Positions 1 to 9,275 of a stretch of DNA of 46,182 nucleotides are shown here, in pieces (the first letter of the stretch is position 1; each line of letters starts with the position of its first letter). The position numbers were made by a program, and so were the translations under genes. The notes beneath the pieces are model-generated. The model saw nothing but the letters and a program-made list of their open reading frames with translations. It was not told where the DNA came from and did not search any database. The DNA lies in assembly GCA_913061115.1 (NCBI GenBank), contig CAJXTK010000004.1, positions 1 to 46,182 on the forward strand. The letters are read 5' to 3'. This DNA comes from an uncultured Haliea sp. Its GTDB lineage: Bacteria > Pseudomonadota > Gammaproteobacteria > Pseudomonadales > Halieaceae.

Positions 1-28
1 TGGGCTCGGAGATGTGTATAAGAGACAG
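1..28. other. Nextera adapter remnant
   Basis: These 28 bases match the 3' part of the Illumina Nextera read-2 adapter and end in the Tn5 mosaic-end sequence (AGATGTGTATAAGAGACAG). They are not genomic. Genomic sequence begins at base 29. Translating through them produces the tell-tale peptide MYKRQ. Confidence 0.98.
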
Positions 29-693
29 GTGTTGCAGCCGCGCCCCTGGACGATACCTTTGGGCCACTGGACCCAGATACTTTTGGCCGTAACGGTATTC
101 CGAATGGCAAAGCGGCCATTTCCTCGCAGCTCTCTAACGGCTCGCCGCTGGCAATGGCTGCCCTGGGTACTGCTCAGCAGCATTCGACCCCGGCGTTAAC
201 AAACGCGGGGGCCAGCGTCTACTTCCCACAGGCTGGCCGCGATCTCGGTGACGCGGGACAGCGTTCGAGTAAAGACATCTTATGGGATTTCAACGATCAC
301 ATGGATATAGACAGTACCGCCGCAGCCCTTGCTGATTATCAGACTGATCTTATCTATGATGTCGGCCCGGCACTTAATGGCAGCTCGGCACCTGTAGGGT
401 CCATCAATGTAACAAACGAAATACTCAGCATGCCGACCATGCAATACGGCTCCAAGAATCCGATGCCCCATTCCCTCGCCAAAGATTACCCTGACATCGT
501 TAATGTGTCGGGCGGCACGTTCGAGTCGAATGCCGTTACTGAATACCATTCCGGCCTTCAGGCGGCGCAAGACGATTGGGGGGTAGAAAATATTGCGACA
601 GATAGGCAAGTTGAGCCGCTTACCGCTGCAGCCTGGCTATTCGGTTCAGCGCTGCTCGGATTATTTGGGGTAGCTAGGCGCAAGAAAGCGTAG
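29..693 (+). CDS. PEP-CTERM-type surface protein, 5' truncated
   Basis: The reading frame is open from the adapter junction to a TAG at 691-693, so about 221 C-terminal codons are present and the start is lost. The C terminus is a typical gammaproteobacterial exosortase sorting signal: a short motif (VEPLTAAAWLF), a hydrophobic helix (GSALLGLFGVA) and a basic tail (RRKKA). In this family the tail directs export, membrane retention and processing by an exosortase/archaeosortase-type enzyme. The usual form is VPLPAAAWLF; here the prolines flanking the motif are altered (EPLT), but the overall layout is intact. The body is rich in Asp, Asn, Ser and Gly, as in secreted proteins, and has a short DTFG repeat near the beginning of the visible part. 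I do not recognise a catalytic domain. No exosortase gene is in this window. Confidence 0.75.
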
Positions 694-737
694 CGTAATC
701 TCACCATGAAGCTCACCCGCGCCCCGCATTCACCTCA

Positions 738-1280
738 CTAGCGGAATAAATCAGGACTGAGCATATACCGCTCATAGTGTGCCTCTGAGAGAATGTAAAA
801 TTCATAATCGATCGTCTCGCGCAAGACGCTCAGTGTCATCTCGCGATAGCACAGCGCCACTTCAAAACCGTAATCGTGCGGGTCCTTTATCTGACCGGCC
901 CCTGCCTTCAGCAAACTGAATACCCAACAGTACTCATCATGATGCTCCACATAACGTATCTGCTGAACCTCCATTTGCCACTCAAGCAACGCTTTATCAG
1001 TCACCCTTAGCTTATTACTGACGCACTGGGACAGAAAGTCAGACAACCGGCCATCCACCGCTTTTTTCTGTGCTGGCGAATAGCTATTCCAGTCGATCAC
1101 CTCGTGACTAAAACGCTTGCATCCCCGACACACGGTGTCACCGATACCCGTGGAACAGACGCCGATACAGGGGGTTTTTACAGGGGGATGCAGCATTGCC
1201 GAGAGCACATTCCAATCATGGTTAGCTTCTAATTCTAAGATATCACCCCTGTGAATGCACGATATAACCGCTTGATTCAT
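738..1280 (-). CDS. DUF1289 family cysteine-motif protein
   Basis: A predicted cytoplasmic protein of 180 residues if the ATG at 1280 is used. Residues about 36-60 form the DUF1289 motif: PCIGVC, then [10 protein letters not shown] and a W. The four cysteines probably bind a metal or an Fe-S cluster; that is inference from spacing. The remaining C-terminal part is acidic and aromatic-rich and I do not recognise it. An alternative ATG at 1196 ([10 protein letters not shown]) would place the motif near the N terminus, as in most DUF1289 proteins; neither start has a strong ribosome binding site. It is divergent from acnB, with 106 bp between the two starts, and convergent with the PEP-CTERM gene. 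Function is unknown. Confidence 0.75.
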   Translation of the reverse strand: MNQAVISCIHRGDILELEANHDWNVLSAMLHPPVKTPCIGVCSTGIGDTVCRGCKRFSHEVIDWNSYSPAQKKAVDGRLSDFLSQCVSNKLRVTDKALLEWQMEVQQIRYVEHHDEYCWVFSLLKAGAGQIKDPHDYGFEVALCYREMTLSVLRETIDYEFYILSEAHYERYMLSPDLFR

Positions 1281-1308
1281 TTATCTTATTTACGCCTTAC
1301 GCTATAAT
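1280..1308 (+). promoter_or_regulatory. putative acnB promoter
   Basis: A perfect TATAAT at 1303-1308 lies 78 bp before the acnB start. At 17-bp spacing the -35 position holds TTTATC (1280-1285), a weak match. The leader downstream contains two small inverted repeats, AGTAC/GTACT (1336-1352) and CTGGG/CCCAG (1353-1365), just before the ribosome binding site. Confidence 0.4.
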
Positions 1309-1386
1309 TCTCGTCTGATTTATTCTGCCCTCGCAAGTACTCAGTTCGTACTCTGGGTGACCCAGACTATGCAAAGGAGTTCCACC

Positions 1387-4002
1387 ATGCTAGAAGCCTA
1401 TCGCAACCATGTGGCCGAACGTGCCGCCTTGAATATCCCACCCAAACCGTTGAATGCCGAGCAGGTCGCTGAGTTAGTTGAGCTACTGAAAAACCCGCCC
1501 GCCGGAGAAGAAGACTATCTCTTAGAGCTAATCAGCAACCGCGTACCTCCCGGTGTAGACGAAGCCGCCTACGTCAAGGCAGGTTTTTTATCGGCCCTCA
1601 TAGGTGACAAGACTAGCAGCCCGGTGATCGATAAAAAGACGGCTATCGCACTGCTGGGCAACATGCATGGCGGTTACAACATTGAAACGCTGGTGGGTCT
1701 GCTGACTGACACAGACTTTGGCGTAGCAGCTGCCACTGAGCTCAAACACACTTTATTGGCATTTGAAGCGTTCCACGACATCGCCGAATTAGCCACGTCA
1801 GGTAACGTCAATGCTCAGGCTGTTATGCAGTCATGGGCGAATGCTGAATGGTTCACCAACCGAGCAGAAGTTCCAGCCTCCATTAAAGTGTCTGTGTTCA
1901 AAGTCACCGGCGAAACCAATACCGATGATCTTTCCCCAGCTCCGGATGCCTGGTCGCGCCCTGACATTCCCCTGCACGCACTCGCCATGTACAAGATGAC
2001 CCGGGACGGGCTTTCCCCACAGGAACACGGGGTCACAGGGCCAATGCAACAGATTCAGGATCTCAAATCTAACGATCTGCCGGTGGCCTTTGTCGGTGAC
2101 GTTGTCGGCACAGGTTCCTCTCGCAAATCAGCGACCAATTCCGTGTTGTGGTACTTCGGCGACGACATCAAGGGTGTACCCAACAAGAAAGGTGGCGGTA
2201 TTTGTATTGGCAGCAATGTAGCGCCCATTTTTTACAACACCATGGAAGATGCCGGAGCCCTAGTATTTGAGGCGCCCGTTGAAAAACTAGGCATAGGAGA
2301 TGTGATCGAAATTCGCCCCTACGATGGAAAAATACTCAGCGAGTCCGGCGAAGTACTCAGTGAATTCGAGCTGAAATCGGATGTATTACTCGACGAAGTA
2401 CGCGCCGGTGGCCGCATCAATCTCATTATTGGGCGTGGTCTTACGGCCCGTGCGCGCGAAGCATTGAACCTGTCCGAGTCAGAGCAGTTTCGTAAGCCAA
2501 AGCAGCCTGGAGATACAGGTAAGGGCTTCACGCTTGCCCAGAAAATGGTCGGCAAAGCCTGCGGCACTGAGGGTATACGTCCGGGCACCTATTGTGAACC
2601 GCGCATGACGACTGTTGGCTCGCAAGACACCACCGGACCAATGACGCGCGATGAATTGAAAGATCTGGCATGTCTTGGTTTCTCCGCTGACCTAACCATG
2701 CAGTCTTTCTGTCACACTGCCGCCTACCCCAAACCGGTCGATATTGAAACGCAACATTCCCTACCGGACTTCATCATGACGAGGGGTGGCGTCTCCTTGC
2801 GCCCGGGTGATGGCATTATTCACTCGTGGCTCAACAGGATGCTACTCCCCGATACTGTTGGCACTGGAGGTGACTCGCACACACGTTTCCCGATGGGCAT
2901 ATCATTCCCCGCAGGATCTGGGCTAGTCGCATTCGCCGCGGCCACCGGCGTGATGCCGCTGGATATGCCCGAGTCGGTACTGGTCCGATTCAAAGGTACA
3001 ATGCAGCCTGGTATTACCCTGCGCGACCTCGTACACGCCATCCCCTATTACGCTATTCAGCAAGGTTTACTGACGGTTGAAAAGAAAGGCAAGAAAAACA
3101 TATTCTCCGGCCGCATTCTGGAAATTGAAGGGCTTAGCGACCTTACCGTGGAGCAGGCTTTTGAACTATCGGATGCTTCAGCGGAGCGCTCTGCCGCCGG
3201 CTGTACTATCGCGCTAGATGAAGACACTGTAGCCCAATATTTGCGCTCCAATATCGCACTGCTGCGCACCATGATCTTTGAAGGTTATGGCGACAGCAGG
3301 ACGCTGCAACGCAGGGCGTGCAAAATGGAAGAGTGGCTGGCAGATCCGAGTCTAATGAAAGCCGATGCCGATGCCGAGTACACCGCTGTTATCGAGATCG
3401 ATCTGGCAGAGGTTACCGAGCCTATCGTCTGCGCCCCTAACGATCCCGACGATGCGCGCTTGCTGTCTGAGGTTTCAGGCGACACAGTAGACGAAGTATT
3501 CATCGGTAGCTGCATGACTAACATCGGCCATTTTCGGGCTGCTGGAAAACTGCTGCAGCAACATAAGGGATCGATATCAACCCGCATGTGGATCGTGCCT
3601 CCCACTCGCATGGATGAGCACCAGCTAATGGAAGAAGGCTACTACAATATCTTCGGTGCAGCTGGCGCACGCACAGAGATGCCGGGCTGCTCGTTGTGCA
3701 TGGGCAATCAAGCTAGGGTAGCAGCAAATTCTACGGTGCTCTCGACCTCCACACGCAACTTTCCTAACCGCTTGGGCGACGGTGCCAATGTCTACCTTAC
3801 CTCAGCAGAACTGGCATCGGTCGGGGCAATCCTAGGCAAACTGCCAACCCCTGCGGAATACATGGAGTATGCAAAAAATCTCGACTCCATGGCCGATGAT
3901 ATCTATCGCTACCTCAGCTTTGATCAGATCGCAAAGTTTCAGAAGAGTGCCGAGGATGGAGCGCGAATTGCTGCAGTCGAAATTCAGGAGTTGCGCGCCT
4001 GA
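1387..4002 (+). CDS. acnB: Aconitate hydratase B (aconitase / 2-methylisocitrate dehydratase)
   Basis: AcnB interconverts citrate and isocitrate in the TCA cycle and can also act on 2-methylisocitrate; it is a cytoplasmic [4Fe-4S] enzyme. The protein is 871 residues, against about 865 in E. coli. The ATG at 1387 is chosen because it follows AAAGGAG (1373-1379) and gives the family N terminus [14 protein letters not shown]; an upstream in-frame ATG at 1357 would add ten non-conserved residues. The HEAT-like N-terminal domain carries the conserved NPPAGEE and [17 protein letters not shown] segments, followed by the swivel domain (GTGSSRKSA) and the catalytic domains. The three cluster cysteines are Cys709 (GSCMTNIGH), Cys768 and Cys771 (GCSLCMGN). 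It appears monocistronic and ends at a terminator at 4030-4045. Confidence 0.97.
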   Translation: MLEAYRNHVAERAALNIPPKPLNAEQVAELVELLKNPPAGEEDYLLELISNRVPPGVDEAAYVKAGFLSALIGDKTSSPVIDKKTAIALLGNMHGGYNIETLVGLLTDTDFGVAAATELKHTLLAFEAFHDIAELATSGNVNAQAVMQSWANAEWFTNRAEVPASIKVSVFKVTGETNTDDLSPAPDAWSRPDIPLHALAMYKMTRDGLSPQEHGVTGPMQQIQDLKSNDLPVAFVGDVVGTGSSRKSATNSVLWYFGDDIKGVPNKKGGGICIGSNVAPIFYNTMEDAGALVFEAPVEKLGIGDVIEIRPYDGKILSESGEVLSEFELKSDVLLDEVRAGGRINLIIGRGLTARAREALNLSESEQFRKPKQPGDTGKGFTLAQKMVGKACGTEGIRPGTYCEPRMTTVGSQDTTGPMTRDELKDLACLGFSADLTMQSFCHTAAYPKPVDIETQHSLPDFIMTRGGVSLRPGDGIIHSWLNRMLLPDTVGTGGDSHTRFPMGISFPAGSGLVAFAAATGVMPLDMPESVLVRFKGTMQPGITLRDLVHAIPYYAIQQGLLTVEKKGKKNIFSGRILEIEGLSDLTVEQAFELSDASAERSAAGCTIALDEDTVAQYLRSNIALLRTMIFEGYGDSRTLQRRACKMEEWLADPSLMKADADAEYTAVIEIDLAEVTEPIVCAPNDPDDARLLSEVSGDTVDEVFIGSCMTNIGHFRAAGKLLQQHKGSISTRMWIVPPTRMDEHQLMEEGYYNIFGAAGARTEMPGCSLCMGNQARVAANSTVLSTSTRNFPNRLGDGANVYLTSAELASVGAILGKLPTPAEYMEYAKNLDSMADDIYRYLSFDQIAKFQKSAEDGARIAAVEIQELRA

Positions 4003-4029
4003 TTCCTTCTACCTGTGAATAACAAATAG

Positions 4030-4045
4030 CCCCGCAAACGCGGGG
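4030..4045. terminator. Bidirectional intrinsic terminator
   Basis: CCCCGC (4030-4035), loop AAAC and GCGGGG (4040-4045) form a perfect 6-bp stem midway between the convergent acnB and tgpA stop codons. The plus-strand product is followed by ATTTCGTT and the minus-strand product by CTATTTGTT, so the uridine tracts are short but present in both directions. Confidence 0.7.
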
Positions 4046-4056
4046 ATTTCGTTGAA

Positions 4057-6096
4057 TTACAACTCTGTCTCTTTGCTTAACGCTGCACTGTGTCTTTTTG
4101 GCCTGAACCGGCTAACCACACGGGCAAAGTGTTGTAAATCTTTTGCAGCATTGGCTGCAGATAATTTAGCGTCAGCATAAGCCAGCTGATTGTAAAGGTC
4201 CGTAATCTGCCAAAGCGGGTCGGCGTAATCTGGCAAATCCTTTACAGCACGCTGCGCAAACTGGCTAGGTGCTTCTCCTGGCCCACGTATAAGGTCGAGT
4301 CTGGCCAGGCGCTTGCAAAAAATACGGTAGTGCTTTCCCAGCGGGCTCACTGGAACTATATCGCGCTTAAAAAGCAACGAAATAGCCACAGGCAACAACA
4401 CCAGAGCCCAGCTGCCGAGTAATACGACAGCAAACACTTTTGCCGTGGTTTCGCCCAAAAAACTGCGCAGCAGATCAAACTGTCGCTCATTGTCGAAACC
4501 CACCACCCAAGTCTGCCACTGATATGTCAGAGCGTCATAGCGTAAACGCAGCAGATTTAGCAGGGGTACACTGCGGTAGCGCACGGGAGACAGAAGCACT
4601 GTGGATAAAAAGCTTCCCTCGGACGCCATTGCCTCCTCTAGTCCAAATTCGATTCGCTGCGGAGATACCGCGGCGGTAGGATCTACCCGCACCCAGCCGC
4701 GAGACGCAAGCCACACTTCAGCCCAGGCGTGAGCATCAAACTGATGCACAATCACCGTTTTGTTAATGGGATTAATCTCGCCGCCCTGATATCCGGCCAC
4801 CACCCGAGCCGGTACGCCCGCGGCACGCATCATGAAGACAAAAGCCGAGGCGTAATGCTCACAAAATCCGCGCATCGATTGAAACAGGAACGCATCGATT
4901 GAGTCTTGCTCAGGCAGTAACCCGGGGCGCAAGGTGTAGACATAGGGTTCGCGTCTGAACGTGTCGAGCACCAGACCCACAAAAGCCTCATCGCTGCTCG
5001 CCTTTGCCTTGAGATCCAATGACAGTTTTCGCGTTTTAGCATTTCCTGTTGGAGGCAATTGCGTTTCTGTCTTGCGTCGCCAATCGGACAGCACTTCGTC
5101 CACCGCGACATTCGCCCATGAGTTAACCGTGTACATATATTCTGTTTCTACCGGGACGGGCGAAAACAAACGGAAGTCGGATGTCTGCATAACCCCTCGT
5201 GTATCGGAGCGAGCGTATTTCAGTCCGTATAGCCAGTTCTGCTGAGTGGGCTCCATGATGATGCTATAGCGTATAGGCTCGCCGTCACCAATGACTTCTT
5301 GAGGTCGACGTTGATTCGCGGGGATGTCATAAAATTCAAGGGCTGACCACACCCCCTGCTCAATTCGACTGAACACTAGCCCTCGCCAATAGAGTGCTGA
5401 TTTAGCTGGAATGTCACCATCAAACTTTACCCGAAAGGCCACATCGGCTGACTGACTGAGACTTGCCACATCGCCAGGCTTCATGAAATCACTCATGCCA
5501 GTCTTTGCGGTATGACTTTTTATTGGCACCGTCCACAGTGGACCGAAACGAGGAAACAGAAAGAATAATATAATCATCAGCGGCATCGCCTGTAATAACA
5601 TACCGCTGGCAACGCGAATTGTGCCGAGCCTGAACTCCTGCTCCCCAGGTCGATGAATCGCAACCAGCGCAGTAGTCACCAGCGTTACCGAGACAAGCGC
5701 ATACAATGTGACCGACAAATCCTGACTAAATAGAAACTCGGTGATACAAATAAAATATCCTAAAAACAGCAGAACATAGGCGTCTTTTCGATGTGACAGT
5801 TCCACTAATTTAAGCGCAAACGCGATCAGCAATAGAGCGACCGTAGGCTCTAGACCGATAAACGAACCATAGCTGGCATAGATTCCAACAAAGCCGCTGA
5901 GGATCATCGCCACTTTCACCGACCGACTGGGAAATGACCAGCGCCCCCGGTGGACCTGCAGCCTCCAGATAACAGCGACCACATAGAGGGCAAGAATCCA
6001 TATCGGGAGGCGACCCGCGTGTGGTGCCAGCAACGCGAACAAACAGATGATAATCCATACCAGGGCATTGCGTGGCACCTGCTGTAAAATACTCAC
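4057..6096 (-). CDS. tgpA: TgpA-like membrane transglutaminase-domain protein
   Basis: An inner-membrane protein of 679 residues with the domain order DUF3488 (membrane), transglutaminase-like core and C-terminal DUF4129. About five or six hydrophobic segments lie within residues 10-185, then a large periplasmic part, then another membrane segment near residues 545-570 and a cytoplasmic tail. The papain-like triad is visible: Cys412 (GFCEHYASAF), His457 (DAHAWAEVW) and Asp472 (VDPTAA). The Pseudomonas homologue has a periplasmic transglutaminase fold; its physiological substrate is unclear. The GTG start at 6096 overlaps the DUF58 gene stop as GTGA, indicating translational coupling. It is the last gene of the moxR-DUF58-tgpA set. 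Confidence 0.9.
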   Translation of the reverse strand: MSILQQVPRNALVWIIICLFALLAPHAGRLPIWILALYVVAVIWRLQVHRGRWSFPSRSVKVAMILSGFVGIYASYGSFIGLEPTVALLLIAFALKLVELSHRKDAYVLLFLGYFICITEFLFSQDLSVTLYALVSVTLVTTALVAIHRPGEQEFRLGTIRVASGMLLQAMPLMIILFFLFPRFGPLWTVPIKSHTAKTGMSDFMKPGDVASLSQSADVAFRVKFDGDIPAKSALYWRGLVFSRIEQGVWSALEFYDIPANQRRPQEVIGDGEPIRYSIIMEPTQQNWLYGLKYARSDTRGVMQTSDFRLFSPVPVETEYMYTVNSWANVAVDEVLSDWRRKTETQLPPTGNAKTRKLSLDLKAKASSDEAFVGLVLDTFRREPYVYTLRPGLLPEQDSIDAFLFQSMRGFCEHYASAFVFMMRAAGVPARVVAGYQGGEINPINKTVIVHQFDAHAWAEVWLASRGWVRVDPTAAVSPQRIEFGLEEAMASEGSFLSTVLLSPVRYRSVPLLNLLRLRYDALTYQWQTWVVGFDNERQFDLLRSFLGETTAKVFAVVLLGSWALVLLPVAISLLFKRDIVPVSPLGKHYRIFCKRLARLDLIRGPGEAPSQFAQRAVKDLPDYADPLWQITDLYNQLAYADAKLSAANAAKDLQHFARVVSRFRPKRHSAALSKETEL

Positions 6097-7130
6097 CGGC
6101 TTCGTCGCTCCTTGCCGTAAAGTGCAAGTTCCTTGAGGACGCGATCACGGTGTTTCTCACCCAGAGCAGGTTCAATCACTCCGGTTGGCAATCGCAATCC
6201 GCACTCCTGTCCGCGACGGTCAAACTCCAGCAGCCAATAACAGAGATGAGATAAGCGCTGCTCCGTGCCCAGTCCAGCAAACATGTCCCAGTCCAACCAG
6301 ACGCTGCGATCTGCGTAAGCGGTGTACTGCTTTGTCAGTAAGCCCTGTTGCTTCGCGAGTCCCTTCCAGTACACCTGACGCGGTGAGTCGCCCTTACGGT
6401 AGCCCCTGAAACCGTAGAAATCATCGCTACCGTCGACAAACACTGCAGCACCGTCAGGCGTATTCGTCGCCAGTCCATGCAGGTCTGTCGATGCCAGGGG
6501 GCGGGGATAGACCAGAGCGTATAACTCCAGATCAATCAAGGTCCAGCAACGCAATAAGCCCAGCGGATAAGTCGACTCCAGTAACAAGCGCCCAGGACTG
6601 AACCAGCCACGCGAGCCCACGGCCATATGCAGCTGCACAATAACGCTGTCTTCATCGACAAGATTTACCAGAGTCTCACTACTATTTGGCCATTTCAGAT
6701 GGAGCGCAAAGTGATCGCGGCGCTTACTCCGTTTTATCATCAAATGAAATTCAGCCTGTTGCCCGGGAAAAGCAGGCTCCGCGCGCACCGCACGGATTGT
6801 CAGTCCAGATAGGTTGGCATAGGTATGCAGAATCGCAACAATAAATAGCGTAGCAAGCCAAAACGTCAGTGCGTAACTCAAATTGTTTTCGAAATTGATG
6901 GCAGCGAGCAGCATGACCAACAGACAACCGCCAAAGAAGAAACCGACCCGGCTGGGGAATATAAAAATGCGACGCTGGTCCAAGGTGACTTCGCGCGCAG
7001 GCGGAATACGTTGATTAATCCATCCGCGGAACCGAGCTTTAATCTGCGCACGGATACCCTTGCTGTGCCGTTCCGTGCCTAAGGCGTCGTTCTTCACTGA
7101 GTCGTGCTCAGGGCCCAACAACATCCACAT
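6093..7130 (-). CDS. DUF58 domain membrane protein
   Basis: A 345-residue protein with a basic cytoplasmic N terminus, two adjacent membrane segments (about residues 60-105) and a C-terminal DUF58 domain. The DUF58 hallmark is FRGYRKGDSPRQVYWKGLAK near residue 250. In the MoxR/DUF58/transglutaminase gene sets, the DUF58 protein (a vWA-like fold) is thought to work with the MoxR ATPase on the neighbouring membrane enzyme. The ATG at 7130 overlaps the end of moxR by 23 bp and has no clear ribosome binding site; an ATG two codons later (7124) is equally possible. The 3' end overlaps tgpA by 4 bp. Confidence 0.88.
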   Translation of the reverse strand: MWMLLGPEHDSVKNDALGTERHSKGIRAQIKARFRGWINQRIPPAREVTLDQRRIFIFPSRVGFFFGGCLLVMLLAAINFENNLSYALTFWLATLFIVAILHTYANLSGLTIRAVRAEPAFPGQQAEFHLMIKRSKRRDHFALHLKWPNSSETLVNLVDEDSVIVQLHMAVGSRGWFSPGRLLLESTYPLGLLRCWTLIDLELYALVYPRPLASTDLHGLATNTPDGAAVFVDGSDDFYGFRGYRKGDSPRQVYWKGLAKQQGLLTKQYTAYADRSVWLDWDMFAGLGTEQRLSHLCYWLLEFDRRGQECGLRLPTGVIEPALGEKHRDRVLKELALYGKERRSR

Positions 7131-8037
7131 TGCGCTGCAATAGATCTACGAGCGCGTGACCGTCGCCAGCATAATCACCACTGGGTATCAGGCGATGTCC
7201 CGCCACGGCGGGCAAAACCAGTTGCACATCTTCTGGCACCACGTGTCCACGATTGTGCATCGCTGCCCACGTCTTGGCGCAGTCCAGTAACGCTAGCGCG
7301 CCACGCGGCGACAAACCGACCTCAAACTCCGCTGACTGGCGGGTATAAGCGACCAGCCGCTGCAGGTAATCCAACAAATTGTCGGAGGCGTGTACCTGAC
7401 TCACTGCAACCCGAATCATTTCCAATTGATCCAAGTCTATACACTGGCGCGGATGCTTAATTTCTAAAGCCGCACTATGACGACGCTCAAGCATTTCACG
7501 TTCTGCGCGCGGCGGTGGATAGCCCAGCTCCAGTCGCATCAAGAAACGATCTAACTGAGATTCAGGAAGAGGATATGTTCCAGACTGATGAATTGGATTT
7601 TGCGTGGCAATGACAAAAAAGGGTTGTGGCAAAGGGCGTGTCTCGCCCTCAACAGTGACCTGCCCTTCCGCCATCGCCTCGAGCAAGGCGCTCTGGGTAC
7701 GCGGGGTAGTTCTGTTAATCTCATCTGCCAGCAACAACTGCGTAAAGATAGGCCCCGGGTGAAAGTTGAAGCTACCATTGTTAGCGTCAAAGACCGAGAC
7801 ACCCAGAATATCTGCTGGCAGCAGATCACTGGTAAACTGCACCCGCTTCCAAGATAGTCCCAGTACAGCAGCCAACGCATGAGACAGCGTTGTTTTACCC
7901 ATCCCCGGTAAGTCTTCAATCAGCAAGTGTCCTCGGGCAAACAGGCAACACAAAGCCAGCCTGATTTGAGGCTCTTTGCCCAATAGGGTTCGTCCTATTT
8001 CTTCTACTGCGGAATCGATGATGCCCTGTATATGCAT
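7108..8037 (-). CDS. MoxR-family AAA+ ATPase
   Basis: A cytoplasmic AAA+ ATPase of 309 residues, the full length for a MoxR chaperone-like protein. Walker A is DLPGMGKTT (Lys48), Walker B is LLLADEIN (Asp105, Glu106), sensor 1 is ATQNP, and the lid region contains GLSPRGALALL. MoxR proteins are believed to remodel or activate partner vWA/DUF58 proteins, and the next two genes supply a DUF58 protein and a TgpA-like protein. The ATG at 8037 lies 26 bp after the metZ stop codon with GGGG about 8 bp upstream. No terminator separates it from metZ, so it may be cotranscribed with the biosynthetic block. Confidence 0.9.
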   Translation of the reverse strand: MHIQGIIDSAVEEIGRTLLGKEPQIRLALCCLFARGHLLIEDLPGMGKTTLSHALAAVLGLSWKRVQFTSDLLPADILGVSVFDANNGSFNFHPGPIFTQLLLADEINRTTPRTQSALLEAMAEGQVTVEGETRPLPQPFFVIATQNPIHQSGTYPLPESQLDRFLMRLELGYPPPRAEREMLERRHSAALEIKHPRQCIDLDQLEMIRVAVSQVHASDNLLDYLQRLVAYTRQSAEFEVGLSPRGALALLDCAKTWAAMHNRGHVVPEDVQLVLPAVAGHRLIPSGDYAGDGHALVDLLQRNVDVVGP

Positions 8038-8063
8038 TATAAAGCCCCGAAAAGCCGCACTTT

Positions 8064-9266
8064 TTAGCGAATTCCGGCAAAACCCCGCTGCAAGTCTGCT
8101 CTTAGATCTTCCACGTTTTCCAGGCCTACAGCGATGCGGATGAGTCCGTCGCGAATACCCGCATCTTCTCTCTGTTCTGCACTGAGCCGCGCGTGGGTCG
8201 TCGTCGCCGGGTGAACAATCGTGGTCTTGGCGTCACCCAGGTTAGCCGTGAGCGACATTAGACGGGTGGCGTCAATAAACTGCCAGGCCTGTTCACGCCC
8301 ACCTTTGACAAGGAATGATAATACCCCCCCGTATGCCGACTGCTGCTTGGCTGCCAACGCATGCCCTGGGTGATCCTTAAGTCCGGCGTAGTAAACCCTT
8401 TCCACCGCCGGCTGCTGTTGCAGCCATTCGGCGATCTCCAACGCCGACCGACTATGGGCCTCCATACGCAAGCGCAGTGTTTCCAAACCCTTAAGAAAAA
8501 CCCAGGCGTTAAACGGACTCATGGTGGGGCCTGCAGTGCGCAAAAACGTCACCACCTCATCCATATGCTGCTTGCGGCCAACTACGGCCCCACCCACACA
8601 GCGCCCTTGACCATCCAGATATTTTGTTGCCGAGTGCATAACGATATCGGCTCCCAAGGTCAGGGGCAGCTGCAGCGCGGGGGTACAGAAACAGTTATCT
8701 ACCACTAGAAGACAGTCGTTTACGTGCGCAAGTTTGGACAGACCGGCTAAATCAGCGACTTCACACAGTGGGTTTGACGGTGTCTCCAAAAAAAACATCA
8801 CCGTATTAGGCCTCAAAGCACTGCGCCAGCCGTCAATATTGAGCAGCGGCACAAAAGTGACCTCTATGCCAAATTTGGCAAGGTACCTGCTAAACAGACT
8901 AATCGTCGTACCAAAGACATCACGGGAACACACCACGTGGTCTCCCGACTTGAGTAGAGCCATGCAAATGCTTAGTATTGCAGCCATGCCTGACGCCGTC
9001 GCTACGGCCGCTTCGGCGCCTTCCAGTGCGGCAAGCCTTTGCTCAAATGCTCGCACCGTAGGGTTGGTATATCGAGAATAAACATTGCCCGGAGACTCAC
9101 CGGAAAAACGCTCTGCAGCTTCCGCTGCACTAGAAAAGACGTAACTCGACGTCGCAAATATGGGCTCTGAATGCTCCCCTTCATGCGTGCGGCTAATACC
9201 ACTGCGGATAGCCCGCGTATCATGATGCGCGTCGGCAAGCGGATCGAAATCTTCGTGATCACTCAT
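8064..9266 (-). CDS. metZ: O-succinylhomoserine sulfhydrylase
   Basis: A PLP-dependent enzyme of the Cys/Met metabolism family that uses sulfide and O-succinylhomoserine to make homocysteine for methionine synthesis. The protein is 400 residues. Visible motifs are YSRYTNPT near residue 63, SGMAAI at 92-97 and the PLP lysine Lys215 in HSATKYLDGQGR. The assignment to metZ rather than metB rests on gene order: purF-metZ adjacency is typical of pseudomonads and relatives. The ATG at 9266 is directly preceded by an in-frame GTG (9269); AGGGTG a few bases upstream supports this region. The gap to purF is only 9 bp. Confidence 0.92.
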   Translation of the reverse strand: MSDHEDFDPLADAHHDTRAIRSGISRTHEGEHSEPIFATSSYVFSSAAEAAERFSGESPGNVYSRYTNPTVRAFEQRLAALEGAEAAVATASGMAAILSICMALLKSGDHVVCSRDVFGTTISLFSRYLAKFGIEVTFVPLLNIDGWRSALRPNTVMFFLETPSNPLCEVADLAGLSKLAHVNDCLLVVDNCFCTPALQLPLTLGADIVMHSATKYLDGQGRCVGGAVVGRKQHMDEVVTFLRTAGPTMSPFNAWVFLKGLETLRLRMEAHSRSALEIAEWLQQQPAVERVYYAGLKDHPGHALAAKQQSAYGGVLSFLVKGGREQAWQFIDATRLMSLTANLGDAKTTIVHPATTTHARLSAEQREDAGIRDGLIRIAVGLENVEDLRADLQRGFAGIR

Positions 9267-9275
9267 CACTACACC

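Noticed and set aside
1-28. Tn5/IS50 mosaic end as evidence of a natural transposon
   Set aside because: The flanking bases and the index/P7 sequence at the other end identify library adapter, not a transposon.
14-199. Open frame starting MYKRQ at the left end
   Set aside because: It starts inside Nextera adapter and runs in a different frame from the genuine PEP-CTERM gene.
3285-3611. Minus-strand open frame inside acnB
   Set aside because: It is a shadow of a highly conserved gene, Ser/Ala-rich without family features.
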